A program made the position numbers and the translations under genes. From contig DAOWCW010000004.1 in assembly GCA_030639395.1 (NCBI GenBank), positions 1-20,329 on the forward strand: a DNA stretch of 20,329 bases, written 5' to 3'. The stretch comes from an archaeon (GTDB taxonomy: Archaea > Nanoarchaeota > Nanoarchaeia > Pacearchaeales > GW2011-AR1). The notes beneath the pieces were generated by a model. The model ran no database searches and was not told the origin of the DNA. It worked only from the letters and a program-made list of their open reading frames with translations. Of this stretch, positions 14,740-20,329 are shown piece by piece (positions within the stretch are counted from its first letter, which is position 1; each line of letters starts with the position of its first letter).

Positions 14740-15863
14740 CACAAAACCAACTTCAACAAATCCGCCAACAACTAGAAGCATCACAAAACCCACTCTTTTT
14801 CTATGACAACGACGTCGATGGACTCTGTTCATTTCTAATCCTACGCCGAACACTAGATAGGGGAAAAGGTGTGGCAATAAAATCCTTCCCAGATCTAAAG
14901 GAACAATATACAAAAAAAGTCGACGAACTAAATCCAGACACAATCATCATCCTAGATAAAGCCGAACTAAGCAAAGAATTCGCAAGTCACGCAGAAGAAA
15001 AAGGTATACCAATACTCTGGATCGACCACCACGAAACAAAAACACCAAAAGAAACAATTAACAAAACCTCTTATTATAATACAGCCTACAAGCGAAGCGA
15101 CCTACAAGCGAAGCGACCTACAAGCGAAGCGACCTACAAGCGAAGCGACCTACTGGCAGAGCCGGTCTCCTACATCGCACAAAAAATATTCAACCGACCC
15201 CAAGACATTTGGCTCGCAACAATAGGATGTATCGGAGACGTCTACATGCCAAGCTTCGCAAAAAAATTCTCAGAAGAAAACCCAGACCTCCTTCCTCCAA
15301 ACATCGACGCATTCACTGCACTCCAAACAACAACACTCGGCAAAATTGCAAGAAAACTAAACTTCGGACTAATGGACACAACAACAAACATTCTCCACCT
15401 AATCAGATACCTCGCCAAAGCGACAACCCCATACGACATCCTAGAAGAGAACCCCTCAACAAAACAATTCCATAAACGCTCCAATCAACTAGAAGAATTC
15501 TTCCAAAAACAAATACAAAAAGCAGAATCACAAATAAACAAAAAATCGGGCTCACCAGAGTCATGTCCGCAGAGGACATCCCTTGTATTCTTCACCTACT
15601 CTGGCAACACCTCAATGAGCTCCGAAATCTCAAACCGCCTAGCTTTCAACCACAAAGACAAACTCATAATAGTCGCATTCCTCCGTCCAGAAAAAGCCAA
15701 CATCTCAATCCGAGGAAAAAATGCACTAAAGATTACAAAAGCCGCGACAGAAGGTATACTTGGAGCAACAGGTGGAGGACACGAAGAAGCAACGGGCGCA
15801 ATGGTTCCAATAACAGATTTCGAAACCTTCAAAAAAAATATCAAAAAACTGATAAAAAACTAA
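14733..15863 (+). CDS. DHH-DHHA1 phosphoesterase
   Basis: A RecJ/NrnA/GdpP-type phosphoesterase of 376 residues. The manganese-site motifs are present: DNDVDG (25-30), Asp75 in IIILDKA, IDHH (97-100) and Asp169 in GCIGDV. The DHHA1 domain has GATGGGHEEATGA near residue 345. Candidate reactions are c-di-AMP to pApA/AMP, nanoRNA hydrolysis or single-stranded DNA 5' exonuclease. A 7-nt overlap with disA favours c-di-AMP turnover, but this is inference. Two inserts made of repeat DNA are read through without a stop: residues about 118-140 (16-bp unit x4) between the DHH motif and motif IV, and about 272-285 just before the DHHA1 domain. The gene ends directly against the stop codon of the convergent gene. 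Confidence 0.87.
   Translation: MLTQNQLQQIRQQLEASQNPLFFYDNDVDGLCSFLILRRTLDRGKGVAIKSFPDLKEQYTKKVDELNPDTIIILDKAELSKEFASHAEEKGIPILWIDHHETKTPKETINKTSYYNTAYKRSDLQAKRPTSEATYKRSDLLAEPVSYIAQKIFNRPQDIWLATIGCIGDVYMPSFAKKFSEENPDLLPPNIDAFTALQTTTLGKIARKLNFGLMDTTTNILHLIRYLAKATTPYDILEENPSTKQFHKRSNQLEEFFQKQIQKAESQINKKSGSPESCPQRTSLVFFTYSGNTSMSSEISNRLAFNHKDKLIIVAFLRPEKANISIRGKNALKITKAATEGILGATGGGHEEATGAMVPITDFETFKKNIKKLIKN
15086..15153 (+). repeat. 16-bp tandem repeat x4 inside the DHH gene
   Basis: Four perfect copies of ctacaagcgaagcgac occupy 15086-15149, followed by a partial ctac. The unit is not a multiple of 3, so three frames are read in turn, and all are open. A small imperfect hairpin, ctggc-aga-gccgg, follows. 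The same unit with one base changed recurs at 19818-19872. Confidence 0.92.
15546..15582 (+). repeat. Second repeat-derived insert in the DHH gene
   Basis: Contains gggctcacc (15548-15556) and gagtcatgtccg (15558-15569), both also found in the gyrB-DUF1653 gap. It forms a perfect hairpin, atgtcc-gcaga-ggacat (15563-15579). It encodes roughly SGSPESCPQRTS in the linker before the DHHA1 domain. Confidence 0.75.
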
Positions 15864-16265
15864 TTATTCATTAGACCTTCGAATTTTTTCCATAACACTG
15901 CTATAAATATTCTGATAACTTTCCTTTTTTTCAGAAGACACACAGTTCAGCAAATTAACACCAATAGGCACCCTGGGATATTTTAAACTTCCCACATAAT
16001 CTATAGAGCCATCTTTCCCACGATCTACGATGGGCCCACTAATCATTCCCTTAATAGCAGGAAGATATAGCCAAATTTCATTCCCTCTATCATAAGCTAC
16101 ATAACTTGTATACCCAAGACTCAACTCCTCGGGCCTATATGAACCAATCTTTTGCGATTCACCAATTGCTACAAACATTGAAAATGTTGCCGCTAAACCT
16201 GTCAATATAATTTTACCCTCATGTTTCTTCCAAGTATTGGCTATCTTTTCTGTCAATTTTATCAT
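15864..16265 (-). CDS. Small membrane-anchored protein of unknown function
   Basis: A 133-residue product that I do not recognise. A basic, amphipathic N-terminus (MIKLTEKIANTWKKHEGK) leads into one membrane segment at about residues 19-36 (IILTGLAATFSMFVAIGE). The remainder, probably extracytoplasmic, contains IGSYRPEELSLGYTSYVAYD, two short Gly/Pro-rich segments and a single Cys. I chose the ATG at 16265 over a TTG 12 nt upstream because a TATA-like sequence lies about 26 nt before it. It is divergent from the TrmB-type regulator across 54 nt and convergent with the DHH gene with no gap. Its strand bias is weaker than in neighbouring genes, suggesting later acquisition together with the regulator. 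Confidence 0.65.
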   Translation of the reverse strand: MIKLTEKIANTWKKHEGKIILTGLAATFSMFVAIGESQKIGSYRPEELSLGYTSYVAYDRGNEIWLYLPAIKGMISGPIVDRGKDGSIDYVGSLKYPRVPIGVNLLNCVSSEKKESYQNIYSSVMEKIRRSNE

Positions 16266-16282
16266 AAATATAAACAAAACAT

Positions 16283-16297
16283 AAGATACTTAAAGAT
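16283..16297. promoter_or_regulatory. Shared bidirectional TATA region
   Basis: The sequence aagatacttaaagat lies about 26 nt from both the ATG at 16320 (+) and the ATG at 16265 (-). Its near-symmetrical core, cttaaag, could serve both divergent genes. Confidence 0.45.
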
Positions 16298-16300
16298 AAG

Positions 16301-16318
16301 TTGTCTATTAATAGACAA
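16301..16318. promoter_or_regulatory. Perfect 18-bp palindrome, probable operator
   Basis: The sequence ttgtctattaatagacaa equals its own reverse complement. It ends 1 nt before the regulator ATG and lies on the predicted transcription start of both divergent genes. A dimeric HTH protein, most simply the adjacent TrmB-type regulator, would bind here and repress. Binding is inferred. Confidence 0.7.
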
Positions 16319-16319
16319 T

Positions 16320-17057
16320 ATGGAACTACAAAATATACTTATTAAATTAGGGTTTAGCATGGGAGAATCAAAAATTTATTTAGCGCTCCTAAAAACAGGA
16401 ACTTCATCAGTTAACGAAATCAAAGATATCGTAAAGCTACACAGACCTAATATCTATGATTATCTGGAAAAATTAATCAATAAAGGTCTCGTCAATTTTA
16501 TTATCCAAAATAATGTAAAAAAATTCACAGCTGTTGACCCAGAAAAATTAGTACAATATATCGAAGAAAAAGAATCTTTAATTAAAGATTTTCTCCCCGA
16601 ATTCAAAAAAATTCAGAATAAATCAGATGAAAAAATTAAAGTCGAAGTCTACAAGGGGAAAGAAGGGATCAAAACACTCTTTAATGATTTAATTAAAGTC
16701 GGAGAAAATTATGCCGCACTTGGTGTTGATGAATCAATTTGGGAAAAGAATTTTTCAATTCTAATAAAACAACATTTCAGAAAAGAAAAGAAAATAGGAA
16801 TCAAGGCAAGAATTCTTACATCAAAAAATGCCGACACAGTATATCAACATGGAAATTATAGATATATAGATGAGAAATATTTTTCTCCAACTTCAACAAT
16901 AATATATGGAGATAGAACTTGTACAGTGATATGGGAACCGTTAACTATAATTATTATAACCAACAAGCACAACGCAGAGACACAGAAAAAGTATTTTGAG
17001 ATATTATGGAAAGTGGCTGAATCAAGCCCTATAAAGAAACTAAAAGCTATCGACTAA
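16320..17057 (+). CDS. TrmB-family transcriptional regulator
   Basis: The 245-residue protein has an N-terminal winged helix typical of TrmB: LIKLGFSMGESKIYLALLKT (about 7-26), VNEIKDIVKLHRPNIYDYLEKLINKGLV, and then FTAVDPEKLVQYIEEKE. Residues from about 100 to the end form a mixed alpha/beta sensor domain (VEVYKGKEGIKTLFNDLI, ARILTSKN), as in TrmB-like proteins that bind sugars or other small molecules. The effector is not evident. I chose the ATG at 16320 because a TATA box and a palindrome sit just upstream; an in-frame ATG 99 nt earlier would pass through them. Third-position base use is much more T- and G-rich than in neighbouring + strand genes, so it is probably a later arrival. Confidence 0.88.
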   Translation: MELQNILIKLGFSMGESKIYLALLKTGTSSVNEIKDIVKLHRPNIYDYLEKLINKGLVNFIIQNNVKKFTAVDPEKLVQYIEEKESLIKDFLPEFKKIQNKSDEKIKVEVYKGKEGIKTLFNDLIKVGENYAALGVDESIWEKNFSILIKQHFRKEKKIGIKARILTSKNADTVYQHGNYRYIDEKYFSPTSTIIYGDRTCTVIWEPLTIIIITNKHNAETQKKYFEILWKVAESSPIKKLKAID

Positions 17058-17114
17058 ATAACTAGCCATCCCAAAATCTCATCTCACCAGAGATACCTAC
17101 TGGGTAAAAACCTT

Positions 17115-17145
17115 GGTTTTTAAGACTCCCAAAATCTTAAAAACC
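17115..17145. terminator. Inverted repeat between the regulator and the DHS operon
   Basis: A perfect 11-bp stem, ggtttttaaga / tcttaaaaacc, with a 9-nt loop, 58 nt after the regulator stop. It may act as a terminator or be a relic of the local repeat family. The rest of the 17058-17235 gap has no ORF I would call. Confidence 0.4.
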
Positions 17146-17235
17146 CAAAACACTCCCAATCAACATGAGTCTAGCAATCCCAATCACAAACTACTAGTAT
17201 CCCTAGTCACAACTCTAAAATTCTCTAATATTAAA

Positions 17236-18183
17236 ATGAAAAAAGTAAAAGACTTTCTATACAAACCAAACATGACCACCGAAGAAATGGTCGACGCATT
17301 TGGAAATCTCGGATACCAAGCAATCGAACTAAATGAAGCCCAAAAAGTTTTTCTGAAAATGAAACGAGAAAACGCAAAAATCTTTTTAACTTTCACCTCG
17401 AATATGGTAACCTCAGGTCTTCGCGGTCTTTTTGCGCAACTCTGCTCCCTTAAAGTACCAAACATCTTAGTCACAACATCCGGCTCAATCGAAGAAGATA
17501 TTATGAAATCCCTAGGTGCCTCTTTCGAAGTATCATCTTTTCACGCAGACGATACAGCGCTACATGAAAAAGGAGAAAATAGAATCGGCAATTTAGTAAT
17601 ACAGACTGAAGCCTATATGAAATTTGAAGACAAAATGACCGAATACCTAAACAAAGTATACCAAAAGAAAAAAAGACTTTCATCTTCAGAACTACTTTAT
17701 GAAATAGGTATACTAATCAAAGACAAAAACTCAATCCTCCATCAAGCCGCGAAAAACAACATTCCAATCTACTGCCCAGGAATCGCAGACTCCTCATTCG
17801 GCTTCCAACTCTACATGTTCCAACAAAAAAACCCAGACTTCATGATAGACACAATCAAAGACATGGAAAGAATAACCACCGACATCTCTTTCGACGAAAA
17901 AAAAGGACTAATATCACTGGGTGGCTCAATCTCAAAACACTACGCAGTATTCGCTTCCCTATTGTCAGGAGGTCTAGATTACGCAATCTACATGACAACT
18001 TCCCACGCTTCCTCTGGTTCAATGTCAGGAGCAACCACACAAGAAGCAAAATCATGGGGCAAAATCAAAGACGACGGACAAGCAGCAACAGTAAACGGAG
18101 ACGTTTGCATAACATTTCCACTAATGATAACATCAGCTTTAGATAAAATGAACAAAGAAGGATTATTAGAAAATGGAAAATAA
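17236..18183 (+). CDS. dys: Deoxyhypusine synthase
   Basis: Transfers an aminobutyl group to a specific lysine of aIF5A, the first step of hypusine formation. The 315-residue protein contains the family landmarks FLTFTSNMVTSGLRGL, LVTTSGSIEEDIMKSLG (NAD site), NRIGNLVI, YCPGIADSSFGF and LGGSISKHY. The catalytic Lys276 lies in EAKSWGKI, followed by the C-terminal FPLMITSALDKM. I chose the ATG at 17236 (MKKVKDF); a longer TTG reading from 17113 would pass through the inverted repeat and gives no homologous residues. An alternative substrate is agmatine, as reported for Haloferax volcanii, which would fit the downstream decarboxylase and ureohydrolase. It overlaps the next gene by 11 nt. Confidence 0.92.
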   Translation: MKKVKDFLYKPNMTTEEMVDAFGNLGYQAIELNEAQKVFLKMKRENAKIFLTFTSNMVTSGLRGLFAQLCSLKVPNILVTTSGSIEEDIMKSLGASFEVSSFHADDTALHEKGENRIGNLVIQTEAYMKFEDKMTEYLNKVYQKKKRLSSSELLYEIGILIKDKNSILHQAAKNNIPIYCPGIADSSFGFQLYMFQQKNPDFMIDTIKDMERITTDISFDEKKGLISLGGSISKHYAVFASLLSGGLDYAIYMTTSHASSGSMSGATTQEAKSWGKIKDDGQAATVNGDVCITFPLMITSALDKMNKEGLLENGK

Positions 18184-18505
18184 AATTCAGACTCTTGAAG
18201 AAATAACCGACTTAGAACTCTTAAATAATGGAGATATAATTAGCGGCACTTGCTTAAGCGTCTGGGAAAAAGAATATTCTGGCAATTGGACATATATTAA
18301 ATCTCTAAAATGGTTAGCCATGCGCACCAATAGAAATTCAATTGCAACTCTAAAAATTAATGAAGAAACAATACCAGACTTTAAATTTAAAAAGGGAAAA
18401 TTTTATATCAAAGAATATACAGGTTTTCATTTAGATTTCTTTAATCCTAAAACTGAAACTTTAGGGCAACAAATAAGTGACTATCTGGAGGAAATAGAAC
18501 AATGA
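18173..18505 (+). CDS. Small protein of unknown function in the DHS operon
   Basis: A 110-residue product that I do not recognise. It looks like a soluble, mixed beta-rich domain: an acidic N-terminal helix (TLEEITDLELLNNG), then GDIISGTCLSVWEKEY, several aromatic residues (WTYIKSLKWLAM) and FYIKEYTGFHLDFFNP. There are no clear catalytic motifs. It overlaps the DHS stop by 11 nt and the decarboxylase start by 4 nt (ATGA), so it should be co-translated with the polyamine/hypusine genes. Base use is unlike its neighbours: the line 18241-18300 has more G than C, against heavy C excess elsewhere. That suggests insertion into an existing operon. Confidence 0.65.
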   Translation: MENKIQTLEEITDLELLNNGDIISGTCLSVWEKEYSGNWTYIKSLKWLAMRTNRNSIATLKINEETIPDFKFKKGKFYIKEYTGFHLDFFNPKTETLGQQISDYLEEIEQ

Positions 18506-19623
18506 ACAATCTAACATTTCCAAACAAATTGCACTCCACAAAATGTAATAAATCCAATCATCGACCAAAAGCCCCCCACTTCACTCTCTCAAAATCCGCA
18601 CTCCTAAGCCAACTAAAAATCCTAACCGACCTAAACCTAAAAGTCTCCTACTCTTACAAAACAAACCGACAAATAGGGGACATCCTCCAAGACTTCAACG
18701 CTTCCCAAGGCAATCCGACAACCGTACATTTTTCCATCCACGCAAAAGAGGAAATATCTATGATAAAAGACAAGTCTAAAATATCGTTCTTCACCCAAGC
18801 AGAAACAACAAAAGAATTAATTAAAATAATAAATCGAGGAGTCACAACTTTTGTAATCGACAACGAAATCGATCTAGAAAAAATTCTACAAGCCTCAAAA
18901 CAAACCAAAATAAAAATAAATATATCACTAAGAATGAAATTTCAAGAACACAGAATCGGAACAGGAAAATATTTCGTATATGGAATGCCCTCTAAAAAAG
19001 TAAATGAATTAATCCAAGATTTAAAAAATAATCCAAACATAAAAAAATTAGGAATCCACATCCATAGGAAATCCCAAAATACTTCAGAATGGGAAATAGT
19101 CGAAGAGCTAAAAGATTCCCTAACAAAAGAAACCCTAAAAATAATCTCAATCCTGAACTTAGGAGGCGGACTCCCAGTCAGATACAAATCCTACACAAAC
19201 TCAACGCTTCCCTACATTCTACAAAAATTAAAAAACGCAAAAAAATTTCTAGACACACACAGTATCCAAACAATAATTGAACCCGGAAGATTCATCGCAG
19301 CCCCACCAATTCGACTCCACACAAACATCATCCAAATCCAAGAACACAACATAATCCTAAACACAACAATTTACAACTGTGCCCTCGACAACATCCTAAC
19401 CGAAACCAAAATGCTAGTAGAACAAGAAGTTCCAGAGGAACAGGAAGGAAACTATTTCCTGCTAAAGGGAAACTCGCCAACCCGAGATGATATCTTTCGA
19501 TACAAAGTAAAACTGAAAAATCCAAAAGTTGACGACGAAATAACATTCATAAACGCAGGTGCCTATAATTATACAACCGATTTTTTCGGATATAAAAAAC
19601 TAGAAACCAAAATAACAAAATGA
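18502..19623 (+). CDS. PLP fold-III amino-acid decarboxylase (ODC/ADC/CANSDC-like)
   Basis: An alanine-racemase-fold PLP decarboxylase of 373 residues; the likely substrate is ornithine, arginine, lysine or carboxynorspermidine. The PLP lysine is K53 in YSYKTN. GIHIH (184-188), the phosphate-binding GGG (221-223), EPGRF (260-264) and the C-terminal INAGAYNY (350-357) follow in order. At the cross-subunit active-site loop most relatives have G-x-x-C-D-x-x-D, whereas this one reads GNSPTRDD (323-330), with no Cys. The substrate cannot be assigned from this. An operon with deoxyhypusine synthase and an agmatinase-type enzyme suggests agmatine or putrescine supply. The ATG has ggagg 10 nt upstream and overlaps the previous stop; its own stop overlaps the next ATG. 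Confidence 0.82.
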   Translation: MNNLTFPNKLHSTKCNKSNHRPKAPHFTLSKSALLSQLKILTDLNLKVSYSYKTNRQIGDILQDFNASQGNPTTVHFSIHAKEEISMIKDKSKISFFTQAETTKELIKIINRGVTTFVIDNEIDLEKILQASKQTKIKINISLRMKFQEHRIGTGKYFVYGMPSKKVNELIQDLKNNPNIKKLGIHIHRKSQNTSEWEIVEELKDSLTKETLKIISILNLGGGLPVRYKSYTNSTLPYILQKLKNAKKFLDTHSIQTIIEPGRFIAAPPIRLHTNIIQIQEHNIILNTTIYNCALDNILTETKMLVEQEVPEEQEGNYFLLKGNSPTRDDIFRYKVKLKNPKVDDEITFINAGAYNYTTDFFGYKKLETKITK

Positions 19624-20329
19624 AAATCTACTCAACAAACCGAATCAACGCACTAGGGCTAAAAGGTCCAGAACAAACTCCAAAAACAATAAAGCAATTC
19701 ACACAAATCCCAATCCAACACATTCAAGTAGACAACAACAACATCCAAGAATCCGAAAAAATACTTTACGAAAAAGCAAAAGAAATCTTCGCCAAATCGG
19801 GCGACCAAATCGCCCTCCCACAAGCGAAGCGACCCACAAGCGAAGCGACCCATTACCCACAAGCGAAGCGACCTCCAAAAAAACTTTCAGTTTTTTTGGG
19901 TGGCGACCATTCCATAACATACCCAATCTTCAAGGCATTCCAAGAAAAAAACAAAAATCCATTTCTTATAATCTTCGATGCACACGCAGACTGCATGTCA
20001 CCTCAACAAGAACCAACACACGAAGAATTCCTCCGAGCAATAATAGAAAACGGATTCCCATCAGAAAAAATAATCTTAATCGGCACAAGAAAAATAGAAT
20101 CAGAAGAAAAAAAATTTCTAGCAAAGCACAACATAAAAATATTCGAAACAATCTACAATCTACAAGCCACAACAGACTATATCACAGAAAAAGCCAACCA
20201 ACACGACCTCTACATCTCAATCGACATAGACACACTAGACCCAGCCTTCGCTCCAGCAGTCAACTACCCAGAGCCAAACGGACTAACTTCAAAAGAATTT
20301 TTCTACATACTAAAAAGATTGCTCTTAAT
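19620..20329 (+). CDS. Arginase/agmatinase-family ureohydrolase (3' end outside the window)
   Basis: A binuclear-manganese ureohydrolase; 236 residues are visible and the C-terminus lies outside the window. Metal-ligand motifs are present: GGDHS with His97, DAHAD with Asp120, His122 and Asp124, and SIDIDTLDP with Asp202 and Asp204, followed by FAPAV as in agmatinases. The substrate could be agmatine, arginine, a related guanidine or, following the Haloferax volcanii model, an agmatine-modified aIF5A lysine. Residues about 66-88 (LPQAKRPTSEATHYPQAKRP...) are encoded by a 16-bp repeat and sit just before the GGDHS strand, where homologues have a short linker. It overlaps the decarboxylase stop by 4 nt. 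Confidence 0.87.
   Translation, partial: MKIYSTNRINALGLKGPEQTPKTIKQFTQIPIQHIQVDNNNIQESEKILYEKAKEIFAKSGDQIALPQAKRPTSEATHYPQAKRPPKKLSVFLGGDHSITYPIFKAFQEKNKNPFLIIFDAHADCMSPQQEPTHEEFLRAIIENGFPSEKIILIGTRKIESEEKKFLAKHNIKIFETIYNLQATTDYITEKANQHDLYISIDIDTLDPAFAPAVNYPEPNGLTSKEFFYILKRLLL
19799..19899 (+). repeat. Hairpin - 16-bp tandem repeat - hairpin inside the ureohydrolase gene
   Basis: In order: hairpin gggcga-ccaaa-tcgccc (19799-19815); three copies of ccacaagcgaagcgac (19818-19833, 19834-19849 and 19857-19872, the third after a 7-nt spacer); and a perfect 11-bp hairpin with loop ttc (19875-19899). The right arm of the last hairpin encodes the conserved strand before GGDHS, so the left arm may be an inverted copy of it. 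Confidence 0.9.

Noticed and set aside
16221..16319. A longer start for the TrmB-type regulator
   Set aside because: It would run through the start of the divergent gene, the TATA region and the palindrome. The ATG at 16320 fits the TrmB N-terminus.
17113..17235. N-terminal extension of deoxyhypusine synthase from a TTG at 17113
   Set aside because: It reads through an inverted repeat, has no resemblance to the family and lacks a promoter or ribosome-binding site. The ATG at 17236 gives a normal-length protein.

Overview
The window looks like a contiguous piece of an archaeal chromosome, most likely from a small-genome DPANN lineage of the Pacearchaeota/Woesearchaeota type. That placement is an inference from gene content. 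The archaeal or archaeal/eukaryotic genes are aIF2 gamma, ribosomal proteins L7Ae, S28e and L24e, Kae1 and deoxyhypusine synthase. They sit beside bacterial-type GyrA/GyrB and a DisA-type diadenylate cyclase. Several genes have an A/T-rich TATA-like box 24-27 nt before the start codon, as expected for leaderless archaeal transcripts. Genes inside operons have overlaps and Shine-Dalgarno motifs instead.

Layout. 1-2600 (+): a membrane protein, aIF2 gamma without its zinc knuckle, and a second membrane protein. 8410-2647 (-): a gyrase block gyrB / DUF1653 / zinc ribbon / degenerate HAD / gyrA; the last four genes overlap by 1-4 nt. 9872-8538 (-): a sodium:solute symporter. 12401-10055 (-): DHODH-like protein, L7Ae, S28e, a small unknown protein and L24e. 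13624-12450 (-): kae1, preceded by a duplicated copy of its own 5' end. 13696-15863 (+): disA overlapping a DHH-DHHA1 phosphoesterase, a plausible c-di-AMP synthesis/turnover pair. 16265-15864 (-) and 16320-17057 (+): a divergent pair, small membrane protein and TrmB-type regulator, around a perfect 18-bp palindrome. 17236-20329 (+): deoxyhypusine synthase, a small unknown protein, a PLP-fold III amino-acid decarboxylase and an arginase/agmatinase-family enzyme that runs off the window; this could be a hypusine or agmatine operon.

The most unusual feature is a set of short modular repeats scattered through genes and gaps. Each is a 7-, 8- or 16-bp unit in 3-4 tandem copies, usually followed on the + strand by a small hairpin. 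They occur inside aIF2 gamma, the DHH protein and the ureohydrolase without breaking the frame, in the gyrB-DUF1653 gap, after the S28e stop codon, and at the start of kae1. At kae1 the element is bracketed by a duplication of the first ~38 bp of the gene and creates a small upstream ORF that ends in an ATGA overlap with kae1. All copies point the same way relative to the + strand whatever the gene orientation. The + strand is strongly A/C-rich nearly throughout, except around the TrmB pair and one small ORF, which look less ameliorated.
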